Assembly: GCA_963807005.1 (NCBI GenBank)
Contig: CAWDZK010000005.1
Span: forward strand, 310,001-374,000
DNA: 64,000 nucleotides
Origin: CAWDZK01 sp963807005
GTDB taxonomy: Bacteria > Actinomycetota > Actinomycetes > JACCUZ01
Direction: 5' to 3'
In this document: piece by piece, positions 25,791 through 34,445 of the stretch
Layout of the letters: every line of letters begins with the position of its first letter
Position numbering within the stretch: the stretch's first letter is position 1
Notes under the pieces: generated by a model
Databases searched by the model: none
What the model was told of the DNA's origin: nothing
The model's input: only the letters and a program-made list of their open reading frames with translations
Position numbers and translations under genes: made by a program

Positions 25791-26782
25791 CGGTGGGTCT
25801 CCTCCGGGTTCGGCGCCTGCCGGGCGTCGGCCAGCGGTGTGGTCTCGTCGGTCTGCCTGTTTGGGTCGGCCGACGGGCCGCCGGTGGCGTGGTACTCGAC
25901 GGCGTCGGCGGTCAGTGACATGTAGGAGTCCTCGAGGCTGCCGCGGCGCGGTGCCAGCTCGTGCAGCACCAGGCCGGCGGAGGCGGCTGCCTCACCGATG
26001 ACCTGGGCGGTGGCGCCTCGGACCTCGAGGCCGCAGTCCTGCGCAGCGGTGACGGTGACGTCGGGGCCGCGCAGCAGATCGGCCAGCCGGCCGGGGTCGG
26101 TCGTGCGGACCCTGACGCAGCTGCCGCCGGAGCGGGCGATGATGTCGGCGACCGGGGCGTCGGCGATGATGCGGCCGCGTCCGATGACCAGGATGTGGTC
26201 GGCCGTGAGGGCCATCTCGCTCATCAGGTGCGAGGACAGGAACACGGTGCGGCCCTCGCCGGCGAGCTGCCGAAGGAGGTTCCGCACCCAGAGGACTCCT
26301 TCCGGGTCGAGGCCGTTGACGGGCTCGTCGAGGATGAGGGTGTGTGGGTCGCCCAGCAGGGCCACGGCCAGGCCGAGGCGCTGCCCCATGCCGAGGGAGA
26401 ACCCGCCGACCCGTTTGCCGGCGACGCTGTGCAGGCCGGTCATGTCAATGAGCTGCTCGACGCGGCGCCGGCCGAAGCCGTGGGTGGCGGCCACGGCACG
26501 CAGGTGGTCCACCGCGGACCGGCCGGTGTGCACGGCCTTCGCCTCGAGCAGCACCCCGACCTCGGTCAGCGGCGACGGGTGCCCGGCATATCGGCGGCCG
26601 TTCACCGTGACAGTGCCGGCGGTGGGACGGTCGAGCCCGACGATCATGCGCATCGTCGTGGACTTGCCGGCACCGTTCGGGCCGAGGAAGCCGGTGACCT
26701 TCCCGGGGGCGACCGTGAAGCTGATGTCGTCGACGGCCACCTTGTCGGCGTAGTGCTTGGTGATGTTGCGGGCCTGGATCAT
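25787..26782 (-). CDS. ABC transporter ATP-binding protein (drug-export type)
   Basis: A 331-residue ATPase. Walker A is GPNGAGKST near residue 38, the signature motif is FSLGMGQRLGLAVALL (a CcmA/DrrA-like variant), Walker B is HTLILDEPVNGLDPEG, and the switch histidine is in FLSSHLMSEM. The C-terminal ~100 residues form the DrrA-like regulatory extension. The start at 26782 (MIQARNITKHYADK) was chosen over a far longer open frame. It partners the ABC-2 permease and lies downstream of the MMPL gene in the same efflux operon. Confidence 0.92.
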   Translation of the reverse strand: MIQARNITKHYADKVAVDDISFTVAPGKVTGFLGPNGAGKSTTMRMIVGLDRPTAGTVTVNGRRYAGHPSPLTEVGVLLEAKAVHTGRSAVDHLRAVAATHGFGRRRVEQLIDMTGLHSVAGKRVGGFSLGMGQRLGLAVALLGDPHTLILDEPVNGLDPEGVLWVRNLLRQLAGEGRTVFLSSHLMSEMALTADHILVIGRGRIIADAPVADIIARSGGSCVRVRTTDPGRLADLLRGPDVTVTAAQDCGLEVRGATAQVIGEAAASAGLVLHELAPRRGSLEDSYMSLTADAVEYHATGGPSADPNRQTDETTPLADARQAPNPEETHR

Positions 26783-26880
26783 CGGCCGGATCCTGTCTGT
26801 GCGTGGTCTGCGGGTGGGGGGGGTCGGCCGGGCCCGTATGGGCTGGCTGGCGGGCCCGGCCGGGCGGGTCGCGGCTCCGG

Positions 26881-29100
26881 TCAGCGGGAGGCGCTCGGGA
26901 CGGGCGCGTCCTTCCCTGCTGGGGTGGCGTGGTGGCCCTGGGCCGGCACGGTCACCGGGGAGGCGGGGGGCTGCGCAAGGCCCTCGAGGCTCAGGTGCGG
27001 CAGGACCCGGTCCAGCCAACCCGGCAGCCACCAGTTGGCTCGACCCATCAGGGCCATCGTGGCCGGCACCAGGACCATGCGGACCACGGTGGCGTCCAGC
27101 GCGATCGCGGTGGCCAGGCCGATGCCGATCATCTTCACGAACGGGGACGGGTTCGTGACGAACGACATGAACACCAGGACCATGATCAGCGCGCCGGACG
27201 TCACGACCCGTCCGGTGGACGCCAGTCCGCGGGCGACCGCCTCCGTGCTGTCGCGGGTGGTCTCGTAGGACTCGCGGATGCGGGACACGAGGAACACCTC
27301 GTAGTCCATCGAGAGGCCGAAGAGGACGGCGAAGAAGATGACCGGCAGCGGCGAGGCGATGCGGTACGTGTCGTGGATGCCGAACGGGCCGGCGAGCCAG
27401 CCCCACTGGAAGATGGCGACCACGACGCCGTAAGCGGCACCGATCGACAGCAGGTTCATCACGGCGGCCTTGATCGGGACGGCGACCGAGCGGAACACGA
27501 TCATCAGCAGCAGGATCGAGGTCGCGAGGATGGCGCCGATGAACAGCGGCAGGGTGTCGGACAGCTGCTTGTCCAGGTCGAGGGTCAGTGCGGCCGGGCC
27601 GGTCACGTAGGCCCCGGGCGGGGTGACGGCCCGGACCCGCTCGAGCGTGCGCACGGTCGCCGGGTCCGAGGGCTCGGTGGTCGGCAGCGTGGGCAGGATG
27701 ACGGTGTCGCCCGCCGTGTTGGTGCGCGGCTCGCCGACCTGGGCGACCCCGGGGACGGCCGCGATGCTGGCGGTCAGCGACGAGACGTCGCTCGGGTCCA
27801 GGCGGGCAGCGCGCAGGTCCACGACCACGACGAGGGGGGCGTTGTAGCCGGGACCGAAACCGTCGGCGAGCAGCTCGTACGCCTTGCGCTCGGTGTGGCC
27901 GGAAGGGTTGTCGCTCGCGTCGGGGAAGCCGGTCCGCAGCGACAGGGCCGGGACGGCCAGCGTCAGCATGACGAGGGCGCCGGCGGCGAGGTAAGGGACG
28001 GGCCGGGCGGAGATGCGGTGTGCGAGCCGCCACCAGACGGTCGACTCCACCGGCTTGGCGGTCCTGGCGCGCTTGTTGCGGCGGCGGCCGACGACTCGCA
28101 GCGAGTCGATGCGGTCGCCTAGGACGGTCAGCAGCGCGGGCAGCAGGGTGACTGCGGTGGCGACCGCGAAGAGGACGACGAGGGAGGTGCTGATGCCGAT
28201 GGAGGTGAGGAAGCCGACGCCGGTGAGCACGAGGGCACCCATCGCGAGCACGACGGTGCCACCGGCGAAGAACACCGCGGTGCCCGACGAGCTCATGGCG
28301 GCGGAGAGCGCGGGGGCGTTGCCGTGCCCGGCAGCCCGGTTCTCGCGGTACCGGGACACGATGAGCAGCGCGTAGTCGATGCCGACACCGAGGCCCACCA
28401 TGGCGCCGATGGTCGGAGCGGCGGTGGAGACCGTGATGCCGCCGGCGAGCAACACGATGCCGGCGAGGCCGACACCGACCGCCACCAGCGCGAGGACGAT
28501 CGGGACGAGTGCAGCCACGACGGTTCCGAACGCGACGAGCAGCACGACGAGGGCGGCCACGATGCCGAAGACCTCGGAGCCGGACTTCTCCTCCTCGGCG
28601 TTGAGGAACGCGGCGTCGCCGCCGAACTCGGTCTGCAGCCCGTTCACCTGGGCGGTCTTGAGGGCGTGCACGAGGGTGGCGGCGGTGTCGCGTCCGAACT
28701 GGGTCGAGGGCACGTCCAGGGCGATGTCCGCGTAAGCGATGCGACCGTCGGGGGAGACGTGCCCGGCGGCGAAGGGGTCGCCGACGGCGGCGACGTGGTT
28801 GATCTTCGCGACCCGGGACAGGGCGGCATCGACGGCGGGTTGGAAGGCCGTTGCCCGCTGATCTTCGGGGGCGGCGAAGACGGCGACGGCGGTGCCGCCG
28901 GACACGGCGGGGAACCGCTCGTCGAGCAGGTCCATGGCCTTGGCGCTGTCGCTGCCGGGTGCGCTGAAGTCGTCGGCGAACGCGCCGCCGAGTGCGCCGG
29001 ACAGCACGGCCACGAGTGCGGCCATGACTGCCCAGGTGCCGATCGTGATCCAGGGGCGGCGGGCGCCGAGGTCCCCGAGGCGGCGGATGAAGCGGTTCAT
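26881..29100 (-). CDS. MMPL-family RND transporter
   Basis: A 739-residue MMPL transporter with two repeats of one helix, a periplasmic domain and five helices. Visible markers are RPWITIGTWAVMAALVAV at the N-terminus, GLGVGIDYALLIVSRYRE (first repeat) and FGLSMDYEVFLVSRIRES (second repeat). The last two have the proton-relay Asp-Tyr pairs of the family. It exports lipids or drugs by proton motive force. The ATG at 29100 overlaps the preceding small gene (ATGA), and the ABC exporter genes follow on the same strand. Confidence 0.92.
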   Translation of the reverse strand: MNRFIRRLGDLGARRPWITIGTWAVMAALVAVLSGALGGAFADDFSAPGSDSAKAMDLLDERFPAVSGGTAVAVFAAPEDQRATAFQPAVDAALSRVAKINHVAAVGDPFAAGHVSPDGRIAYADIALDVPSTQFGRDTAATLVHALKTAQVNGLQTEFGGDAAFLNAEEEKSGSEVFGIVAALVVLLVAFGTVVAALVPIVLALVAVGVGLAGIVLLAGGITVSTAAPTIGAMVGLGVGIDYALLIVSRYRENRAAGHGNAPALSAAMSSSGTAVFFAGGTVVLAMGALVLTGVGFLTSIGISTSLVVLFAVATAVTLLPALLTVLGDRIDSLRVVGRRRNKRARTAKPVESTVWWRLAHRISARPVPYLAAGALVMLTLAVPALSLRTGFPDASDNPSGHTERKAYELLADGFGPGYNAPLVVVVDLRAARLDPSDVSSLTASIAAVPGVAQVGEPRTNTAGDTVILPTLPTTEPSDPATVRTLERVRAVTPPGAYVTGPAALTLDLDKQLSDTLPLFIGAILATSILLLMIVFRSVAVPIKAAVMNLLSIGAAYGVVVAIFQWGWLAGPFGIHDTYRIASPLPVIFFAVLFGLSMDYEVFLVSRIRESYETTRDSTEAVARGLASTGRVVTSGALIMVLVFMSFVTNPSPFVKMIGIGLATAIALDATVVRMVLVPATMALMGRANWWLPGWLDRVLPHLSLEGLAQPPASPVTVPAQGHHATPAGKDAPVPSASR

Positions 29101-29423
29101 GAGGAGCTCCCGGGGGTCGTGGTGGTGGGTGTCGAGGCGTATGCCTCGGGCCGGTCGGTGGGGTCGTCGGCGCCGGGGCCGGCCGTGGTGTCCGCGGGCG
29201 TGACGGACAGCAGCGTGAGGCCGAGGTCGCGGATCTTCTGGAGCAGCCCGTGCAGGGCGGCCTGGTCGGCCACGGGTCCGTCGAGGACGGTGGTGCCGTC
29301 GTCCTGGTGGGTGAGGGTGAGCCCGTCGAACCATGTCGCCCACCTCTGGTCGAGGAGGCTGGCGACTCGGATCGCGTACCGCCTCGGCTCCCGCGAGCGG
29401 GACGTCGGGTTCGTGTCGCTCAT
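29097..29423 (-). CDS. Small protein with ACT-like pattern, coupled to MMPL
   Basis: A 108-residue soluble protein. The core YAIRVASLLDQRWATWFDGLTLTHQDDGTTVLDGPVADQAALHGLLQKIRDLGLTLLSVTP resembles the short family found in actinobacteria next to transporters and regulators, with an alpha/beta fold reminiscent of ACT domains. The tail is Pro/Thr/Ser-rich. Its stop overlaps the MMPL start, so the two are translationally coupled. No function is known. Confidence 0.78.
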   Translation of the reverse strand: MSDTNPTSRSREPRRYAIRVASLLDQRWATWFDGLTLTHQDDGTTVLDGPVADQAALHGLLQKIRDLGLTLLSVTPADTTAGPGADDPTDRPEAYASTPTTTTPGSSS

Positions 29424-29449
29424 CGGATGTCCTTCCGGTTCTCGGCTGG

Positions 29450-29542
29450 TCAGAACGGCAGCGGGTGGCCGGACGGGGTGGTGAGGTCTAGCTCCGCCGG
29501 GCGGGTTGGCCGCCGCCGTCGCGTCTGCTGGACCTGGCGCAT
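29450..29542 (-). CDS. Possible 30-aa peptide
   Basis: A short frame starting MRQVQQTRRRRPTRP and ending in a GHPLPF segment, located between the DUF5999 gene and the coupled small protein on the same strand. It is basic at the N-terminus and has no domain. Operon position and spacing are compatible with translation, but evidence is thin. Confidence 0.35.
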   Translation of the reverse strand: MRQVQQTRRRRPTRPAELDLTTPSGHPLPF

Positions 29543-29556
29543 GGCGGTCACGCCCT

Positions 29557-29733
29557 TCACGCGGCCCGCGCGACGCGCGTGACGTCGTGCGGCAGCAGTT
29601 CGCCGAGGTCGTCGAACACGACGACGCCGTTGCACAGCAGGTGCCAGCCCTGCTCGGGGTGGGCTGCGGCGGTGCGCGCGAGCTGGCGTGCCGGGCTGTC
29701 GGCCGGAGGGCACTGGGGCTGGTGCTGGCACAT
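29557..29733 (-). CDS. DUF5999 small protein
   Basis: A 58-residue protein beginning MCQHQPQCPPADS and continuing with AAHPEQGWHLLCNGVVVFDDLGELLP, the pattern I recall for the actinobacterial DUF5999 family. Two N-terminal cysteines plus His and one later cysteine suggest a metal site. GAGGTG precedes the start. It is the first gene of the minus-strand MMPL/ABC operon, directly behind the half-site cluster at 29814-29858. Confidence 0.75.
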   Translation of the reverse strand: MCQHQPQCPPADSPARQLARTAAAHPEQGWHLLCNGVVVFDDLGELLPHDVTRVARAA

Positions 29734-29813
29734 GGGACACCTCGTGCGAGTTGAGGGCAACTGCGGGAGGTCGGCGACGGTGCGCGCCGTCCATCACCGG
29801 GAAGGTAAGAACC

Positions 29814-29858
29814 GATGTGGTGAGTCGTCGTCACCACATCTGGTGAGCGGCATGGTGA
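29814..29858. promoter_or_regulatory. Cluster of TGGTGA half-sites, including a perfect inverted repeat
   Basis: A perfect 10-bp inverted repeat, GATGTGGTGA-N7-TCACCACATC, spans 29814-29840. Two further TGGTGA copies follow at 29841-29846 and 29853-29858. The cluster lies upstream of the DUF5999/MMPL/ABC operon and beyond the 3' end of the large LuxR/MalT-type regulator. It is a strong candidate operator for that regulator or for a local repressor. Confidence 0.55.
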
Positions 29859-29910
29859 ACTTGCGCCCGCGGAGCGGCGCGGCAGCGGCGCGGCCTGCTG
29901 GCAGGTGGGG

Positions 29911-32700
29911 TCAGCTGCGGCGTTGGCGGGGCAGCAGGTCGAGCTCGACGGCCCGCCGGACCGCGGCCCGGCGGCTGCTGACCTGCAGCTTGCGGAAGAT
30001 GTTGCGGCTGTGGGTGCGCATCGTGTTCAGCGAGATGTGCAGCTCGCGGGCGATGGCCGGGCCGTCGAGGTCGGTAGCCAGCAGCCGCAGCACGTGCAGC
30101 TCCCGCTCCGACAGCGGCTCGACGAGCGCTCGACCCCCCGGGCGGTTCGCCGTGGTCTGCCCGGCAATGCCGGACGCTGCGGACTGCCCCGGCTGGCTGT
30201 CGGCCGCGAGCCTCCGCAGGTAGCCCGAGCCGGGCTCGGCGCGCGACAGAGCAAGTAGCAGGGCGGCAAGTGCGGGCCCCTCGCCGGTGAACACGTGGAC
30301 GTAGCCTTCGGGCTCGGCGAGTTCGACCGCACGCCGCAAGGTGCTCAGGGCGGTGTCGCGCTCGGCGTGCGCCGCGTGCGCTTGCGCCAGCAGGGCGAGG
30401 ATCTCGATGAGCGGTCGCACACGGCCGCCGGTCTCGGCCCCGGCCGCGAGCCGCTGCAGCAGGCTGGTCGCCTCGTCCAGCGGCGGTGAGCCCCCTGCTG
30501 CCGCGTCCGCCCTGCCGGCCTGGTGCCGTGCCAGCAGCAGCCGGGCGAGGGTGATGTGCTCGTACTCGCGCAGGTACGACAGCTCGTCTTCGGGCCCGAG
30601 ACGTCGTTCACGGGCCCATGCCTCGGCGTCGTCGAGCTCGCCGCGGCGCAGGCGCAGCCGGGCTCGCACCGCCGGCACCGGCCGGACGTTCGGTGCGTAG
30701 TCGCCGTTGTAGACCCGCTCCGCCTCGTCGAGCAGGCTCACGGCGGAAGTCAGGTCCCCCGCGGCCTCGGCGAGCCACGCGTGGAGGACCCGTGAGCGGT
30801 ACGCGTTCTGCGGCAGCCCCTTGTGCTCGCCGAGAGCGTCGGCGGCGTTCAGCTCCGCCGCTGCTCCGGCGAGGTCACCGCGCTCCAGCAGGACGCCGGC
30901 GAGGCCCACGTGCATGTCGGCGGTGCCGCGCAGCGGCGCCCCGTCAGCAGCTGCGGTGAGGTCGAGCGCGTCACGGTAGGTGCGTTCGGCGTCGGTCAGG
31001 CGTCCCTGTGTCTGGCCCAGCTCGCCGAGGGTTATGCACAGCCCCAGCACGTCGGCCAGATGCCCGGCCCGGCGCATGTCGAGGGCGGAGTCGGTGTATG
31101 CCGCGTGCGCGGCCGTCAGGTCTCCCATGGCCCAGGCCGCCAGACCCGCCAGGGCGCGAGCACCCGCCCGGAGCAGGTGGTGGCCCTCAGGTGCCAAATG
31201 GAGCGCGCGTCGCGCGAGCTCGAGCGTTCCCGCGGGGTCGCCGTGGGACAACGCCAGCGCCGACCGGTACATGTGCACCATCGCCGGCAGCGCCCTGAAG
31301 CTGTCGGTGTCGACGACGACCAGTCCGTCCGGCGGCTCGGTGGGCCACCTGCCGTCCGCATCGACCAGAAGCCGCTCGACGTCGTCGAGTCGTTGTTCCA
31401 CCGTCGCGAAGTCGGACACCTGCGCGAGGGCGCCCGCCAAGGCGATGGCCAGCACCGGCCTGGTCCGCACCACGTCGTCCGGGAGAGCGCCGACCCAGCG
31501 GGCGAGCTCGGCCTCGCGCCGGTCACGCGCCATCAGCGGAAACGCGAGCTCCATCAGCTCGGCTGCCCGCTCCGGGTCATCGGCGGCGAGAGCGTGCTCG
31601 ACGGCCTGGGCCGCGTCACCCTGGCCGTGCCACCAGTCGCTGGCGCGCCGGTGCAACGCGGCGACCTCGTCCGGATACTGCTCGGACAGGTGGGCGCGCA
31701 GCACGTCACCGAACAGGTGGTGGTACCGGTACCACTCGCGGCGGTCGTCGAGCGGGACCAAGAACATGTTGGCCCGCTCGAGCTCCACCAGCCGGGCCGC
31801 GCCGCCGGTCTGTCCGGTGACGGTGTCGCACAGCGGCCCGGTCAGCCGGCTCAGGACCGCGGTCCGCAGCAGGAACTCCCGCACGTCGGCCGGCAGCCGG
31901 GTCAGAACCTCCTCGGCCAGGAAGTCGACGATGAACCGATCGTCGCCGGCGAACCCAGCGACGGCCTCGGCCGTGTCGGCGCGGTCCCGCAGCGACAGGC
32001 CCGCCAGCTGCAACGCGGCTGCCCAACCCTCGGTGCGTTGGGCGAGCAGCGTGACCTCGGCTGCCGCCAGGTGGAGCCCCATCGACCCGGTCAAGTACTG
32101 CGCGGCCTCGTCCCGGGAGAAGCGCAGGTCGGCCGAACGCACCTCGACGAGGTCGCCGCGGGCCCGCAGCCGGGACAGCGGCAACGGCGGGTCGGACCGC
32201 GACGAGAGCACCAGATGCACCTGCGACGGCAGATGGTCGAGCAGGTAGCCCACCGCGTCGTGGATCTCGTGCGCTGTTACGGCGTGGTAGTCGTCCAGGA
32301 CCAGCATGACGTCCACGGGCAGCTCGCCGAGAGCATTCAGCAGGGTGGCCATCGCCGCCTCGCTGGCCGCGGACGGACCGTGCAGCAGCGGCAACGAGTC
32401 GGCGTGCACGGCGTCGCTGATGCCGGCCAGGGCAGCGACGACGTACGACCAGAACCGGCCCGGCTCGTCGTCGTGCTCGTCCAGCGACACCCACGCGACC
32501 GCCGGACCATCAGGTACCTGCCGGGACTCGGCGAGCCACTGGGCCAGCACCGTGGTCTTGCCGAACCCGGCCGGAGCCGACAGGAGCGTGAGCTTCGCCG
32601 TCAGCCCCCGCGCGAGCCGGTCGGACAGCCGTGGCCGGGGCACCGTGCCCGCGCGGCCGACGGGCACGTGCAGCTTGGTCTGGACGAGCGGTGCACCCAT
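29911..32700 (-). CDS. Large LuxR-family transcriptional activator (MalT/LAL type)
   Basis: A 929-residue STAND-type regulator. The N-terminal region opens LVQTKLHVPVGRAGTVPRPRL and has the P-loop SAPAGFGKTT near residue 45, followed by an NTPase domain with VMLVLDDYHAV. A long helical TPR-like sensor region spans residues ~400-850. A C-terminal LuxR helix-turn-helix follows (LSERELHVLRLLATDLDGPAIARELHISLNTMRTHSRNIFRKL). Such proteins bind ATP and an inducer, oligomerise and activate. The start at 32700 was preferred; 32793 is possible. It probably controls the neighbouring efflux operon. Confidence 0.9.
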   Translation of the reverse strand: MGAPLVQTKLHVPVGRAGTVPRPRLSDRLARGLTAKLTLLSAPAGFGKTTVLAQWLAESRQVPDGPAVAWVSLDEHDDEPGRFWSYVVAALAGISDAVHADSLPLLHGPSAASEAAMATLLNALGELPVDVMLVLDDYHAVTAHEIHDAVGYLLDHLPSQVHLVLSSRSDPPLPLSRLRARGDLVEVRSADLRFSRDEAAQYLTGSMGLHLAAAEVTLLAQRTEGWAAALQLAGLSLRDRADTAEAVAGFAGDDRFIVDFLAEEVLTRLPADVREFLLRTAVLSRLTGPLCDTVTGQTGGAARLVELERANMFLVPLDDRREWYRYHHLFGDVLRAHLSEQYPDEVAALHRRASDWWHGQGDAAQAVEHALAADDPERAAELMELAFPLMARDRREAELARWVGALPDDVVRTRPVLAIALAGALAQVSDFATVEQRLDDVERLLVDADGRWPTEPPDGLVVVDTDSFRALPAMVHMYRSALALSHGDPAGTLELARRALHLAPEGHHLLRAGARALAGLAAWAMGDLTAAHAAYTDSALDMRRAGHLADVLGLCITLGELGQTQGRLTDAERTYRDALDLTAAADGAPLRGTADMHVGLAGVLLERGDLAGAAAELNAADALGEHKGLPQNAYRSRVLHAWLAEAAGDLTSAVSLLDEAERVYNGDYAPNVRPVPAVRARLRLRRGELDDAEAWARERRLGPEDELSYLREYEHITLARLLLARHQAGRADAAAGGSPPLDEATSLLQRLAAGAETGGRVRPLIEILALLAQAHAAHAERDTALSTLRRAVELAEPEGYVHVFTGEGPALAALLLALSRAEPGSGYLRRLAADSQPGQSAASGIAGQTTANRPGGRALVEPLSERELHVLRLLATDLDGPAIARELHISLNTMRTHSRNIFRKLQVSSRRAAVRRAVELDLLPRQRRS

Positions 32701-32847
32701 CGGCGCGCGCGACCCCGTCCCTCCCACCCGGCCATGGTCGCGCAGACCCGCCTCACCGCAAGGCCGTCTCGCGCGGCGTGAGATACCGGTCATGCGCGCC
32801 GAGGCGCGGGACGGCTCTTGCGGCGGTCAGGTTGCAGGAGCAGTCTC

Positions 32848-34272
32848 ATGATCACGAGCGAGGCGTCTGTCATCGCCCTGCCTCCCGCGGGAGCCGCGAT
32901 GTCCGACCCGTCACCCACGTCCGCCCTGCCGGGACCGCTGGTGCCTGCCGTGGGCGACGGTCCGGCAGCCCCGGTGGCCCTGACACGCCTCGCCGGTCCC
33001 GAGCACGACGCCGAGCGCTCGGCGCTGCTGGGCGCCGCCGGTGGCGACGGCCGACCGGACGTGGGCGCGGTCGGGTGGCGGTTCGTCGTCGAGTTCGCGG
33101 CCGCCTACACCGGCGTCATCATCATGCTCATCGCGCCGCTGGTCGTGACTTTGGCGCTCAAGCTCGACGCGCTGGTCGGCGACAAGGCGCCGAACAGCCT
33201 CGCCGTGGTCGCCGGCCTCGGGTCGCTGGTCGCGGTGGTCGGGAACCCGGTGTTCGGCCGGCTCTCCGACCGGACCACCTCACCGCTGGGGATGCGCCGA
33301 CCGTGGGTGCTCGTCGGCCTGGCCGGCGGCACCGTCGGCACGGTCATCGTGGCCCTGGCCCCCAACGTCGCGGTCGTGGTGCTCGGCTGGTGCCTGGCGC
33401 AGCTGTTCCTGAACGCCGTGCTCGCGGCCCTGCTGGCGGTGCTGCCCGACCAGGTCCCTACCCGGCAGCGAGGGATGGTGTCGGGGGTGCTCGGCGTCTG
33501 CCTTCCGGTCGCGTCCGTGCTCGGGACCCTGCTCGTGAAGGTCTTCAACCCGAACGCGCTGGCCATGTTCCTCGCGCCGTGCCTCGTCGGCGGAGTCGCC
33601 ATCGTGTGGTTCATGTGGCGTCTCGACGACCGGCGGCTCGACCCCGCGGGCCGGGCGCCCTGGTCGTGGGGGGAGCTGGCGCGCACCTTCTGGGTTCGAC
33701 CCCGCGCCAGCGGCGACTTCCTGTGGGCGTTCGCCAGCCGGTTCCTGTTCGTGTTCGCCTACGCCTGCCTCACCAGCTACGAGGCGTTCTACCTCCTCGA
33801 CCACCTCGGCAGCCCCGACCACGACGTGCCCGACCAGGTGTTCCTCGCCACAGCGCTGCAGTCCGCCCTGGTCATCACAGCCTCGCTGGTCGGCGGTCCG
33901 CTGTCCGACCGCACCGGGCGTCGCAAGGTGTTCGTGATGGTGGCGGCAGCCGTGTTCGGCATCGCCATGCTCGGGCTCGCCGCAACCTCTCAGCTTGCCG
34001 GGTTCTACCTCGCGCTGGCCGTCAGCGGTGTCGGGCTCGGCTTGTACGTCGCCATCGACCTCGCGCTGGTCGTCGACGTGCTGCCCGACCCCGCCACCGC
34101 AGCGAAGGACCTCGGCGTGTTCAACATCGCCGGGGCCCTGCCGTACTCGCTCGCTCCTGCACTGGCCCCAGGCATCCTCGCGCTCGGCAGCTACCCGGCC
34201 CTGTACACCGTGGCCGGGCTGTGCGCGCTGGTCGCGGCCGTGTGCATCCTGCCGGTGCGCGGAGTCCGGTGA
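32848..34272 (+). CDS. MFS transporter
   Basis: A 474-residue major facilitator protein with a ~75-residue soluble N-terminal extension before the first helix (FVVEFAAAYTGVIIMLIAPLVVTLAL). Loop motifs are FGRLSDRTTSPLGMRRPWVLVG after helix 2 and GGPLSDRTGRRKVFVM in the second half. The SDRTTSPLGMRRPW motif resembles glycoside/cation symporter-like and SV2-like subgroups. AGGAG precedes the ATG at 32848. It diverges from the LuxR regulator. The substrate is unknown. Confidence 0.87.
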   Translation: MITSEASVIALPPAGAAMSDPSPTSALPGPLVPAVGDGPAAPVALTRLAGPEHDAERSALLGAAGGDGRPDVGAVGWRFVVEFAAAYTGVIIMLIAPLVVTLALKLDALVGDKAPNSLAVVAGLGSLVAVVGNPVFGRLSDRTTSPLGMRRPWVLVGLAGGTVGTVIVALAPNVAVVVLGWCLAQLFLNAVLAALLAVLPDQVPTRQRGMVSGVLGVCLPVASVLGTLLVKVFNPNALAMFLAPCLVGGVAIVWFMWRLDDRRLDPAGRAPWSWGELARTFWVRPRASGDFLWAFASRFLFVFAYACLTSYEAFYLLDHLGSPDHDVPDQVFLATALQSALVITASLVGGPLSDRTGRRKVFVMVAAAVFGIAMLGLAATSQLAGFYLALAVSGVGLGLYVAIDLALVVDVLPDPATAAKDLGVFNIAGALPYSLAPALAPGILALGSYPALYTVAGLCALVAAVCILPVRGVR

Positions 34273-34351
34273 GCGCGAAACCCGATAGGCGTGCCAGACG
34301 ATCGTTGGTAGCTTCGGATGGCGGACCTGGAGAAACGAGGAGGTGCTGCCC

Positions 34352-34402
34352 GTGAACGCATCGACATGGGCGCCCTCCTCCGGGGTCGCGGCGGGGCGAT
34401 AG
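34352..34402 (+). CDS. Possible 16-aa leader peptide
   Basis: A GTG-initiated frame encoding a 16-residue peptide (MNASTWAPSSGVAAGR) with GAGGAGGTG at 34337-34345, six bases before the start. It is 43 nt upstream of the hydrolase gene. The strong ribosome site in otherwise non-coding sequence is the evidence. It could be a translated leader or chance. Confidence 0.3.
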   Translation: MNASTWAPSSGVAAGR

Positions 34403-34445
34403 ATCGTCCGGGAGCGCCTTGTGAGCACTCCCGAAGGGCCCGACC

